Source: Limnohabitans_A sp048020265 (GTDB taxonomy: Bacteria > Pseudomonadota > Gammaproteobacteria > Burkholderiales > Burkholderiaceae_C). Taken from it: 64,000 nucleotides of DNA. A program made the position numbers and the translations under genes. The DNA is taken from NCBI RefSeq assembly GCF_048020265.1, contig NZ_CP171843.1, positions 806,001 to 870,000 on the forward strand, written 5' to 3'. A model generated the notes under the pieces. The model searched no databases, had not been told where the DNA came from, and saw only the letters and a list, made by a program, of their open reading frames with translations. Shown in pieces: positions 56,323-64,000 of this stretch; the stretch's first letter is position 1, and every line of letters begins with the position of its first letter.

Positions 56323-57633
56323 TTACAGGTGCCCGTCGAACATCATGACCTGAACTTCGTCTCCCACCGCCACATGGCCTTGGTTGTGCCCCAGCAAGAT
56401 CAGCCCGTTGGCCTGCACCATGGAGCTGAGCACGCCCGAACCCTGGTTGCCGGTGGTGCAGACCAGCAATTCGCCCGCCGCGTTGGTGCTGACTATGCCG
56501 CGCTGGTATTCGGTGCGGCCGGGTTTCTTGCGCAGGGCTTCCGTGCTTTTGGCCTTGAGCAGGGGCAAGGGGGGCGTTTGCCAGCCCATGAGCTGCTGGA
56601 GAGCCGGGCGCACAAAGGCTGCGAAGGTGACCATGACAGCCACCGGGTTGCCCGGCAGGCCAAACAGCACGGCCGAGCGCTCACCTCGCTGGATGCGGCC
56701 CACGGCCATGGGCCGGCCAGGTCGCATGGCGATGCGCCAGAAGGCCACATCACCCAGTTTTTTCATCATGGCCTTGGTGTAATCGGCCTCGCCCACGCTC
56801 ACGCCACCGCTGGTGATGATGGCGTCGGCTTGGCTTGCGGCGTTCCTGAACGCTTGCTCCAGCTCGGCTGGCTCGTCGCGCACCACGCCCATGTCGATCA
56901 GTTCACAGCCCAGGGCCTGCACCATGCCCGCCACGGTGTAGCGGTTGCTGTCGTACACCGCGCCTTCGCGTGGCGCTTCGCCCAGGCTCAGGATCTCGTC
57001 GCCGGTTGAAAAATAAGCTACTTTGGGTCGGCGCCAAACGTTGACGCTGGGTAAACCCAGACTGGCCAACAGGCCGCAGGCGGCGGGGCCGATGCGGGTG
57101 CCGGCACGCAGGGCGGGTTGTCCGGCCATCAGGTCTTCACCCAATAAGCGGCGGTTGTCGCCCGTTTGCAGCAGGCCAGGGGGAATCTGCACCGTTTCGC
57201 CGTCCACCTTGATCAGCTCTTGTGGCACCACGGTGTCCAGCCCGGCGGGCATGATGGCCCCGGTCATGATGCGTACGCATTCGCCGGCATTCACCGTGCC
57301 TTGCCAAGCCGCACCCGCCAAGGCGGTGCCCACCACGGTCAAGACGGTGGGGCGGTCGGTTTGGAGTTCGGTGCCGCGAAAGGCATAGCCGTCCATGGCC
57401 GAGTTGTCATGCGGCGGCACGCTGATGGGCGAGATCACGTCGTGGGCCAGGATGCGCCCGTGCGCCTGCATCAGGGGCACGGTTTCCTGTTCGCGTACCG
57501 GTTGCACCAGCTGGGCCAGAAAGTCGTTCACATGGCGGGCCGACAAAGCCTGCGGGTCGTAGCCTTGCAGACGGTCAGCGATCTCGCTCAGCGATGGTGC
57601 GGGTGACAGGGTGGGTGACGGTGGCGAGGTCAT
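56323..57633 (-). CDS. moeA: Molybdopterin molybdenumtransferase MoeA
   Basis: A 436-residue enzyme from the ATG at 57633; a GTG at 57648 would add five residues. It inserts molybdenum into adenylated molybdopterin. Conserved blocks: PPHDNSAMDGYAFRG (about residues 53-67), IMTGAIMPAGLDTVVPQE, GDEILSLGEAP, and ITSGGVSVGEADYTK with the GGVSVG loop, then LFGLPGNPVAVMVTF. It ends the minus-strand set moaA-mobA-moeA. Confidence 0.95.
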   Translation of the reverse strand: MTSPPSPTLSPAPSLSEIADRLQGYDPQALSARHVNDFLAQLVQPVREQETVPLMQAHGRILAHDVISPISVPPHDNSAMDGYAFRGTELQTDRPTVLTVVGTALAGAAWQGTVNAGECVRIMTGAIMPAGLDTVVPQELIKVDGETVQIPPGLLQTGDNRRLLGEDLMAGQPALRAGTRIGPAACGLLASLGLPSVNVWRRPKVAYFSTGDEILSLGEAPREGAVYDSNRYTVAGMVQALGCELIDMGVVRDEPAELEQAFRNAASQADAIITSGGVSVGEADYTKAMMKKLGDVAFWRIAMRPGRPMAVGRIQRGERSAVLFGLPGNPVAVMVTFAAFVRPALQQLMGWQTPPLPLLKAKSTEALRKKPGRTEYQRGIVSTNAAGELLVCTTGNQGSGVLSSMVQANGLILLGHNQGHVAVGDEVQVMMFDGHL

Positions 57634-57668
57634 GGTCTGCGCGGCCACAGCAAGCGTGGCGGGTGGGG

Positions 57669-58301
57669 TCAGAGGGCTTCGAGTTGTTGCAGTTCGGTCA
57701 GGGTGTTGGCATTGGCAAAGGCCTGGGCGCTGTCGCCGGCCTTATCAAACGGCACGATGGCACAGCGGTGCTGGTCGGTCCAGGCGTCGATCTTGCGGCC
57801 ACCGCCTTGCGTGAACTTCACCAGGCTTTCAAGCAGGTCGATTTTGAGCAGGCAAAACACGGGCTGCGGGCGCACTGCACCATCGCCCTCGGGCGCGGCG
57901 GCCATGGCGATATCGGCGTTTTGTTCAGCCATGGCCTTGTACAGGCGCTCCACCAGATCGAGCGGGAACATCGGTGTGTCGCAAGGCACCGTGAGCAGCA
58001 GCGGGGTTTCGCAGCGCTCCAGCCCGGTGAGGAAGCCCGCCAGTGGCCCGGCAAAACCGTCGATGCTGTCAGGCCAGACCGGCACACCCAGCGATTCGTA
58101 AGCCGAGAGGTTGCGGTTGGCGTTGATCAGCACTTCTTGCAGCGGCAGGCTTTGCAGCTGCAGGCGCATCAGGGTTTGCAAGGCCAGCGGCAGGCCGCGG
58201 AAGTTTTGCAGACCTTTGTCGATGCCGCCCATGCGCGAGCCGCGCCCGCCTGCGAGGATCAGACCGGTGATGGCGGGTGCGTTGTGGGTATGGGAGTTCA
58301 T
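57669..58301 (-). CDS. mobA: Molybdenum cofactor guanylyltransferase MobA
   Basis: A 210-residue enzyme that joins GMP to molybdopterin to give the MGD cofactor of DMSO-reductase-type enzymes. The nucleotide-binding signature ITGLILAGGRGSRMGGIDKG lies at about residues 11-30, and PLLLTVPCDTPMFPLDLVER follows. The ATG at 58301 is used; upstream in-frame sequence belongs to the shadow of moaA. It sits 5 bases after the moaA stop. Confidence 0.94.
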   Translation of the reverse strand: MNSHTHNAPAITGLILAGGRGSRMGGIDKGLQNFRGLPLALQTLMRLQLQSLPLQEVLINANRNLSAYESLGVPVWPDSIDGFAGPLAGFLTGLERCETPLLLTVPCDTPMFPLDLVERLYKAMAEQNADIAMAAAPEGDGAVRPQPVFCLLKIDLLESLVKFTQGGGRKIDAWTDQHRCAIVPFDKAGDSAQAFANANTLTELQQLEAL

Positions 58302-58306
58302 GGCCT

Positions 58307-59449
58307 TCAGCCTCCGATGTAGCTCATTTCCACCCGGCGGCCGGGGCCGCTGGCGGTGTCGGGCCCGCGCAGGCTGCGCAGACGCGAATATTGGTCGGTG
58401 CGCCCGCGCCAGATGGCGTTCACCGTGGCGGCTAGTTGCGCGTCGCTCTGCGCCGGATCGCGCAACAGCTGGCGCAAGTCGTAGCCCTGGCTGGCGAACA
58501 GGCACAAATACAAGCGGCCTTCGGTCGATAAGCGGGCGCGGTTGCAGTCGCCGCAAAAAGCTTGCGTCACGCTGCTGATCACACCCACCTCGCCCAAGGA
58601 CGGATCGTGTTCCCCCTGCGCGTTGGCGTAACCCCAGCGCTCGGCGGTCTCACCTGGGACAGACGGGTCCAGTTGCACCAGGGGCAACTCGGTCTGCAGC
58701 AGGCGGATCACGTCGGCGCTGGGCAGCACCTCGTCCATGCACCAGCCATTGGTCGCGCCCACGTCCATGTATTCGATGAAGCGCAGCACGATGCCCGTGC
58801 CCCTGAAATGCCGGGCCATCGGCAAGATTTCGTGGTCGTTGGTGCCGCGCTTGACGACCATGTTGACCTTGATCGGCCCCAGACCCGCAGCCCGCGCCGC
58901 CTCGATCCCGGCCAGCACATCGGCGACCGGAAAGTCCACGTCGTTCATTTTGCGAAAGACCGCATCGTCCAGCCCGTCCAAGCTGACGGTGACGCGTTGC
59001 AGCCCGGCGTCTTTCAGACTTTGGGCCTTGCGGACCAGCAGCGAGCCATTGGTGGTCAGCGTCAAATCCAGCGGCTGGCCGTCGGGCGTGCGCAATGCGG
59101 CCAGTTGTTCGATCAGAATTTCGATGTTTTTGCGCAGCAGGGGCTCACCGCCGGTGAGGCGGATTTTGCGCACGCCTTGGCCCACAAACACGCTGGCGAT
59201 GCGGGTGATCTCCTCAAAACTCAACAGCTGGCTGTGCGGCAGGTAGGCGTAGTCTTTGTCAAAGACTTCTTTGGGCATGCAGTAGCTGCACCTGAAGTTG
59301 CAGCGGTCCGTGACGCTGATGCGCAAATCGGTCAAAGGGCGGCGCAGACCGTCCAGCGGCAGGGCGCTCAAGTCTTGCCCCGCATCAAGGGCGGGCAAAG
59401 GCAGGCTGGGGTGGCGCTGTTCAACCAGCGCAATGACGCGTTCAGACAT
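58307..59449 (-). CDS. moaA: GTP 3',8-cyclase MoaA
   Basis: A 380-residue radical-SAM enzyme from the ATG at 59449 that starts molybdopterin synthesis from GTP. The SAM cluster motif is RCNFRCSYCMPKEVF (CxxxCxxC), with IRLTGGEPLLRKNIE nearby. The C-terminal cluster is VTQAFCGDCNRARLSTEGRL YLC, and the protein ends VEMSYIGG, the two glycines needed for activity. It leads the moaA-mobA-moeA operon and is divergent from ppa. Confidence 0.96.
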   Translation of the reverse strand: MSERVIALVEQRHPSLPLPALDAGQDLSALPLDGLRRPLTDLRISVTDRCNFRCSYCMPKEVFDKDYAYLPHSQLLSFEEITRIASVFVGQGVRKIRLTGGEPLLRKNIEILIEQLAALRTPDGQPLDLTLTTNGSLLVRKAQSLKDAGLQRVTVSLDGLDDAVFRKMNDVDFPVADVLAGIEAARAAGLGPIKVNMVVKRGTNDHEILPMARHFRGTGIVLRFIEYMDVGATNGWCMDEVLPSADVIRLLQTELPLVQLDPSVPGETAERWGYANAQGEHDPSLGEVGVISSVTQAFCGDCNRARLSTEGRLYLCLFASQGYDLRQLLRDPAQSDAQLAATVNAIWRGRTDQYSRLRSLRGPDTASGPGRRVEMSYIGG

Positions 59450-59606
59450 AGGGGGGTGATTGTGCCCGAGTGGCTGATGCTCGCGCGGCGTGTTGCAGGC
59501 AGGCGCATGGTCGGTGGGGTGATCCCGGGGCGCAAGCCCTGTGAAAGTAAAATCGGGGTTAATCCTTAGGATTTTTGATTCTTCTTCACTTTCACAAGCA
59601 GACACC

Positions 59607-60137
59607 ATGTCCCTGAACCAAGTCACCCCCGGCAGCAAAGTGCCCGACGCCTTCAACGTGATCATCGAAATCCCGATGAACGCCGACCCGATCAAGTACG
59701 AAGTGGACAAAGAGTCCGGCGCCTTGTTTGTGGACCGTTTCATGGGTACCGCCATGCACTACCCCACCAACTACGGTTATGTGCCCCAAACCATCGCAGG
59801 CGACGGCGATCCAGTGGATGTGTTGGTCATGACGCCATTCCCATTGCCTTCGGGCGTGGTGGTGCCTTGCCGCGCCATCGGTATCTTGCTGATGGAAGAC
59901 GAAGGCGGCATGGACGGCAAGATTTTGGCCGTGCCGACCGAAAAAATTCTGCCCGTTTACGCCAAGATCAAGACCCTGGCCGATGTGCATGAGTTGCAAC
60001 TCCAGCAGATCGCCCACTTTTTCGAGCACTACAAAGACCTGGAAAAAGGCAAGTGGGTCAAGGTCAAGGGCTGGGAAGGCGTGGAGTCCGCCGCCAAAGA
60101 ACTGATGGACGGCATTGCCAACTACAACAAGGCCTGA
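59607..60137 (+). CDS. ppa: Inorganic pyrophosphatase
   Basis: A 176-residue soluble family I pyrophosphatase. The metal-binding motif DGDPVDVLVM (about residues 65-74) is present, with VIIEIPMNADPIKYEVDKES before it and MEDEGGMDGKILAVP after. It hydrolyses PPi from biosynthesis. The ATG at 59607 is the family start. A terminator hairpin follows. Confidence 0.97.
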   Translation: MSLNQVTPGSKVPDAFNVIIEIPMNADPIKYEVDKESGALFVDRFMGTAMHYPTNYGYVPQTIAGDGDPVDVLVMTPFPLPSGVVVPCRAIGILLMEDEGGMDGKILAVPTEKILPVYAKIKTLADVHELQLQQIAHFFEHYKDLEKGKWVKVKGWEGVESAAKELMDGIANYNKA

Positions 60138-60182
60138 TGGGCATGTGCCAGCGGCTTCAGTTTGAAGCCGCTTGAACCGCTG

Positions 60183-60218
60183 AACGCCTGCACGGTTTGC
60201 GCCGCGCAGGCGTTTTTT
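60183..60218 (+). terminator. Rho-independent terminator of ppa
   Basis: AACGCCTGC (60183-60191) pairs with GCAGGCGTT (60206-60214) and is followed by TTTTGG and then T7. A smaller hairpin GCGGCTTCA/TTTGAAGCCGC lies just before it. Confidence 0.9.
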
Positions 60219-60233
60219 GGTTTTTTTCTGCGG

Positions 60234-61427
60234 CTAGTTTGGCAGCGGTTTCTTCAAAGGCGAGTGCTGCTGCAGGGCTTCCATGTAATTGTCAATGCCC
60301 GATTTCTCGCGCTCCAGATACCGCGCCACCGCCTCTGAAAACGCCGGGTGCGCCAGCCAGTGGGCGCTGTGGGTGGGCGTGGGCAGCAGGGCGCGGGCCA
60401 TTTTGTGTTCTCCCTGCGCCCCGCCCTCAAAACGGTGCACGCTGTTGGCAATGCACCATTCGATGGGCTGGTAGTAGCAGGCCTCAAAGTGCAGGCAGTC
60501 CACCCGTGCGAGCGCTCCCCAGTAACGGCCGTAGGCCACCTGCGGCTGGCCTTGGGCGTCCAGGTGCAGGCCAATCAGGCTGACGCCGATGGGCTGCCCC
60601 TCTTGTTCGGCCACAAACAGGAGCCAGTTCGGCGCCATGTCGCGGCGCATGGCGTCGAAAAACGCAGGGGTCAAGTAGGGCGGATTGCCGTGTTCCCAAT
60701 AGGTTTGCTGGTAGCAGCGCAGCAGCAAGGCCCAGTCGTCGCCTGTCATGTCGGTGCCACGCACGGCGCGAAAGCTGACGCCCGCCTCCTGCACCTTGCG
60801 ACGTTCTTGCCGGATTTTTTTGCGCTTTTCCTGGTTCAGGCTGCCCAAAAAATCATCAAAGTCGCGCCAGCCTTGGTTCTGCCAGTGGAACTGCACCTGG
60901 CTGCGCTGCAGCAGCCCCGCGCTCTCGCAAGCCTGCAAGTCTTGTGGGCTGCCAAACAGGATGTGCAGCGATGGGATGTCGTTGGTTTTACACAGATCCA
61001 GCAAGGCGGCCAGCAGCGCTTGCCGGGCCTTATCGGACTCGGCCAGCAAGCGGCTGCCAGGCACGGGCGTAAAAGGCGAGGCCACCAGCGCCTTGGGGTA
61101 GTAATTCAGGCCATGGCGCTCGTAGGCATCGGCCCAGGCGTGGTCAAACACATATTCGCCGCGTGAATGGGTCTTGAGGTAGAGCGGGCAGGCAGCGGCC
61201 AAGGCAGGGTCTGTGGTCGTCTCGCGCCACAAACTGATCACTTGCAGCGTCCAGCCCGTCTGAGGCACGGCCGAGCCGCTGGCGTGCAGGGCTGACAAAT
61301 AGGCATGCCGCATGAAAGGCGATGGGGCATCTTGTTGGGCGAGCAAGCCATCCCAAGCTTTAGGCGCTATGCCGCTCAGGTCATCCTCTACCCGGGTGAC
61401 ATAATTCAAGCTCAAATTTTCCAGCAC
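60234..61427 (-). CDS. GNAT/FemAB-like acyltransferase family protein (PF04339/DUF482)
   Basis: A 397-residue protein from a GTG at 61427 with GGAGAG 8 bases ahead (that site lies inside the first codons of nadE). Conserved parts: PFMRHAYLSALHASGSAVPQ, GEYVFDHAWADAYERHGLNY, LNQEKRKKIRQERRKVQEAG and the C-terminal LEREKSGIDNYMEAL. The family is a double GNAT fold of unknown substrate, annotated as peptidogalycan biosynthesis-like. It is divergent from nadE with a 4-base gap between start codons. Confidence 0.85.
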   Translation of the reverse strand: MLENLSLNYVTRVEDDLSGIAPKAWDGLLAQQDAPSPFMRHAYLSALHASGSAVPQTGWTLQVISLWRETTTDPALAAACPLYLKTHSRGEYVFDHAWADAYERHGLNYYPKALVASPFTPVPGSRLLAESDKARQALLAALLDLCKTNDIPSLHILFGSPQDLQACESAGLLQRSQVQFHWQNQGWRDFDDFLGSLNQEKRKKIRQERRKVQEAGVSFRAVRGTDMTGDDWALLLRCYQQTYWEHGNPPYLTPAFFDAMRRDMAPNWLLFVAEQEGQPIGVSLIGLHLDAQGQPQVAYGRYWGALARVDCLHFEACYYQPIEWCIANSVHRFEGGAQGEHKMARALLPTPTHSAHWLAHPAFSEAVARYLEREKSGIDNYMEALQQHSPLKKPLPN

Positions 61428-61431
61428 CTGT

Positions 61432-63105
61432 ATGACTCTCCAAATTTGTGTGGCCCAGCTCAACTTCGTCGTCGGTGACATGCCGGGCAACGCCCGCAAA
61501 ATCATCGACGCTGCCACGGCGGCTTATGCCCAAGGGGCCAGGCTGTTGATCACGCCCGAGTTGTCGATTTGCGGCTACGCGGCCGAAGACCTGCTGCTGC
61601 GCCCAGCCTTCATTGACGCCTGTGATGATGCCCTGAAAACGGTGGCCCGCGAACTGGCTGGGTTAAAGGGCCTGCATGTGGTGGTGGGCCACCCCGAAGG
61701 CGGCGGCGTGCGCACCCGCAGCGTGGCCGTGACGCGCCGCCACAACCGAGCCAGTGTGTTGTGCGAGGGGCATGTGGTGTGTGCGTACGACAAGCGCGAG
61801 CTGCCCAATTACCAAGTGTTTGACGAGCGCCGGTACTTCACGCCCGGCAACGGTGTGGGCGTGTTCGAGGTTGAGGGCGTTCGTGTGGGCTTGCTGATTT
61901 GCGAAGACGCTTGGTTTGACGAGCCCGCCCGCCTGGCGCGTGACGCGGGTGCACAGGTGCTGGCGGTGCTGAACGCCTCACCGTTCCATGCGGGCAAAGG
62001 CCCCGAGCGCGAACAGCGCATGCGCGAGCGCGTGGCCGATTGCGGCCTGTCTTTGGTTTACGCCCACCTGGTCGGCGGGCAAGACGAGGTGATTTTTGAG
62101 GGCCGCTCTTTCGCCCTGAATGCGCAGGGCCAGGTGGTCGCGCGGGCTGAAGGCTTTCGCGAAGCGGAAATGACGGTGCAGGCCCAGCCAGCAGGTACAG
62201 GTGTGGACCTGAGTGCTGCGCCCGAGGCTTTGGTGCCCATGGCCGGAGCTGACGCCGAGTTGTGGGATGCGCTGGTGCTGGGTGTGCGCGACTATCTCGG
62301 CAAAAACGGTTTCAAGGGCGCGATTTTGGGGCTGTCGGGCGGCATCGATTCGGCGCTGGTGCTGGCGATCGCGGTGGACGCCATCGGGGCCGACAAGATC
62401 CATGCGGTGATGATGCCTTCGCCCTACACGGCTGACATCAGCTGGATTGACAGCCGAGAAATGGTCAAACGCCTGGGTGTGCGCTACGACGAAATCCCGA
62501 TTGCCCCTTTGTTTGACGGCTTCAAGCAGGCGCTGTCGGCGCAGTTCGAGGGCCTGAAAGAAGACACGACCGAAGAAAACATCCAGGCCCGCATTCGGGG
62601 CACTTTGCTGATGGCCTTGTCGAACAAGACGGGCGCCATTGTGCTGACCACCGGCAACAAAAGCGAGATGGCCACGGGCTACTGCACGCTGTATGGCGAC
62701 ATGGCGGGTGGTTTTGCGGTCATCAAGGACGTGGTCAAGACCCGCGTGTTTGACCTGGCCCGCTGGCGTAACCTGAACGACCCCTATGGCACGGGCAGCC
62801 AGCCCATCCCCGAGCGCATCATCACCCGCCCGCCCAGCGCCGAACTGCGCCCCGACCAGAAAGACCAGGACAGCCTGCCTGCGTACGAGGTGCTGGACGC
62901 GATCATCCAGCGCTACATGGAAAACGACGAGGGTGTGGAGGCTTTGATTGCCGACGGCTTTGAGCGGGCCGATGTGGAGAAAGTCACTCGCCTGATCAAG
63001 CTCAATGAGTACAAACGCCGCCAGTCGCCCGTGGGCATTCGCGTGACGCACCGCAGTTTTGGCAAGGATTGGCGTTATCCTATGACCAACAAGTTTCGCG
63101 CCTGA
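61432..63105 (+). CDS. nadE: Glutamine-dependent NAD+ synthetase
   Basis: A 557-residue two-domain enzyme. The N-terminal nitrilase-type amidase has the Glu in LITPELSICGYAAEDLLLRP, the Lys in CAYDKRELPNYQVFDERRYF and the Cys in VGLLICEDAWFDEPARLARD. The C-terminal ammonia-ligating ATP-pyrophosphatase has GAILGLSGGIDSALVLAIAV. It converts nicotinic acid adenine dinucleotide to NAD+, with ammonia from glutamine. The length fits the bacterial glutamine-dependent form. Confidence 0.96.
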   Translation: MTLQICVAQLNFVVGDMPGNARKIIDAATAAYAQGARLLITPELSICGYAAEDLLLRPAFIDACDDALKTVARELAGLKGLHVVVGHPEGGGVRTRSVAVTRRHNRASVLCEGHVVCAYDKRELPNYQVFDERRYFTPGNGVGVFEVEGVRVGLLICEDAWFDEPARLARDAGAQVLAVLNASPFHAGKGPEREQRMRERVADCGLSLVYAHLVGGQDEVIFEGRSFALNAQGQVVARAEGFREAEMTVQAQPAGTGVDLSAAPEALVPMAGADAELWDALVLGVRDYLGKNGFKGAILGLSGGIDSALVLAIAVDAIGADKIHAVMMPSPYTADISWIDSREMVKRLGVRYDEIPIAPLFDGFKQALSAQFEGLKEDTTEENIQARIRGTLLMALSNKTGAIVLTTGNKSEMATGYCTLYGDMAGGFAVIKDVVKTRVFDLARWRNLNDPYGTGSQPIPERIITRPPSAELRPDQKDQDSLPAYEVLDAIIQRYMENDEGVEALIADGFERADVEKVTRLIKLNEYKRRQSPVGIRVTHRSFGKDWRYPMTNKFRA

Positions 63106-63140
63106 TGGTGCATTTTGAACATCTATAAAGGACTTTTCCC

Positions 63141-63479
63141 ATGAAACAGATCACCGCCGTCATCAAGCCTTTCAAACTGGAAGAAGTCCGTGAAGGCTTG
63201 GCCGAATGTGGCGTGACTGGTCTCACGGTGACCGAAGTCAAGGGTTTTGGCCGCCAAAAAGGTCACACCGAGTTGTACCGCGGTGCCGAGTACGTGGTCG
63301 ACTTTTTACCCAAGGTGAAGGTGGAGGTCGTGGTCAAGGACGAAGACGCAGACCGCTGTGTAGACGCCATTGTCAAAGCGGCACGCACCGGCAAGATCGG
63401 GGACGGCAAGATTTTCGTCACTTCGGTGGAGCGCGTGGTGCGCATTCGCACCGGCGAGCAAGACGAAACCGCCATTTGA
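63141..63479 (+). CDS. glnB: Nitrogen regulatory protein P-II
   Basis: A 112-residue trimeric signal protein. The T-loop GRQKGHTELYRGAEYVVDF carries Tyr51, the uridylylation site for GlnD, and the C-terminus with ERVVRIRTGEQDETAI is typical. It relays glutamine and 2-oxoglutarate levels to glutamine synthetase adenylylation and NtrB. No amtB follows, which favours glnB over glnK. It lies 35 bases behind nadE, as in several other betaproteobacteria, and may be read from it. Confidence 0.94.
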   Translation: MKQITAVIKPFKLEEVREGLAECGVTGLTVTEVKGFGRQKGHTELYRGAEYVVDFLPKVKVEVVVKDEDADRCVDAIVKAARTGKIGDGKIFVTSVERVVRIRTGEQDETAI

Positions 63480-63510
63480 GGCGAGTGCCCCGCCGCAGTC
63501 GCCAGGTCGA

Positions 63511-64000
63511 TCAGAGCAGTTCGACTTTGGCGCGGGGTGCAAACCCTGCTTTTTGCACCAAGCTTTGCAACAGCCCCTCGGGCTCGGTGCCTACAGTCAC
63601 CAACTCGGTTTGCCAATCGGCCATGAAGCCCTCTTTGACCACCTGGTCAATGAAATCCATCAGACCATCGTAATAACCCAGGCTGTTCAGGATACCCACA
63701 GGTTTGTCGTGGTAGCCGAGCTGACGCCAGGTCCACACTTCGAACAGTTCTTCAAAGGTGCCAATGCCGCCGGGCAAGGCCAAAAACGCGTCGGCTTTGT
63801 CGGCCATCAGGCGTTTGCGCTCGTGCATGGTGTCCACCACATGCAGCTCGGTGCAGCCGTGGTGCGCCCATTCCTTTTCTACCAAGGCGGTGGGAATGAT
63901 GCCGACCACGGTGCCGCCCGCCGCCATGGTGGCTTCGGCCACCAGACCCATCAGGCCGTTGCGTCCGCCGCCGTAGACCAATTGGCCGCCGTGCGTGCCA
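63511..64000 (-). CDS. LOG family protein (TIGR00730), N-terminal part beyond window
   Basis: The visible 163 residues include GTHGGQLVYGGGRNGLMGLV, VVDTMHERKRLMADKADAFL and the catalytic ALPGGIGTFEELFEVWTWRQ (PGGxGTxxE), the signature of the LOG phosphoribohydrolases that release cytokinin-type bases from nucleoside 5'-monophosphates. The frame is open through base 64000, so the start lies outside. It is convergent with glnB. Confidence 0.92.
   Translation of the reverse strand, partial: GTHGGQLVYGGGRNGLMGLVAEATMAAGGTVVGIIPTALVEKEWAHHGCTELHVVDTMHERKRLMADKADAFLALPGGIGTFEELFEVWTWRQLGYHDKPVGILNSLGYYDGLMDFIDQVVKEGFMADWQTELVTVGTEPEGLLQSLVQKAGFAPRAKVELL

Overview
The window looks like a chromosomal segment of a betaproteobacterium of order Burkholderiales, most likely family Comamonadaceae (Limnohabitans/Rhodoferax type). 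The reasons are the GC-rich codon use, the gene content, and conserved blocks such as trmJ-cysE, dnaX-ybaB-recR, moaA-mobA-moeA and mltD-gloB-yafS-rnhA. The taxonomic call is inference from style and gene order, because no database was searched.

Region 1 (about 1-13.8 kb) is an accessory, defence-rich island. It starts with toxin-antitoxin (TA) related genes and debris on the minus strand: a truncated addiction-module gene, an MntA-type nucleotidyltransferase with only a scrap of its HepT partner, a DUF924 gene, an Xre/MbcA/ParS-like antitoxin, and a DUF4160/DUF2442 pair. A plus-strand run follows: Phd/YefM antitoxin, RelE/ParE toxin, RhuM-family protein, Bro-N/DinD-like protein, a two-gene N6-adenine methyltransferase, and a GIY-YIG-type nuclease fused to an SF2 helicase. 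Facing it is an AT-rich 916-residue STAND protein with the layout HEPN-like, NB-ARC, TPR, cold-shock domain. The island holds four separate leftovers of 3' gene ends (hepT, DUF924, a ParE-type toxin, glnS), a sign of repeated replacement. The rhuM and Bro-N genes each carry a perfect 27-29 bp palindrome at the same place in their domain.

Region 2 (14-31 kb) is core genome: glnS, a three-lipoprotein CsgG operon, a retropepsin-like protease, uppP, an Anbu-type peptidase, mutS, suhB, trmJ, cysE, dnaG and an acyl-CoA ligase.

Region 3 (31-43 kb) holds a TRAP transporter operon (dctPQM plus NUDIX), a fumarylacetoacetate hydrolase-family gene divergent from a MarR regulator, a MATE exporter, a large membrane protein, rpmE2, rho, trxA and a flavoprotein.

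Region 4 (43.5-64 kb) holds the 4.5S SRP RNA opposite dnaX, then dnaX with an A9 slippery run, ybaB and recR. Next come an orphan ABC binding protein, mltD-gloB/yafS-rnhA, an RND efflux pair behind a 9-bp tandem repeat, the molybdenum cofactor cluster, ppa, an acyltransferase-like gene, nadE, glnB and a truncated LOG-family gene at the edge. No tRNA, rRNA, CRISPR array, insertion sequence or transposase was recognised.
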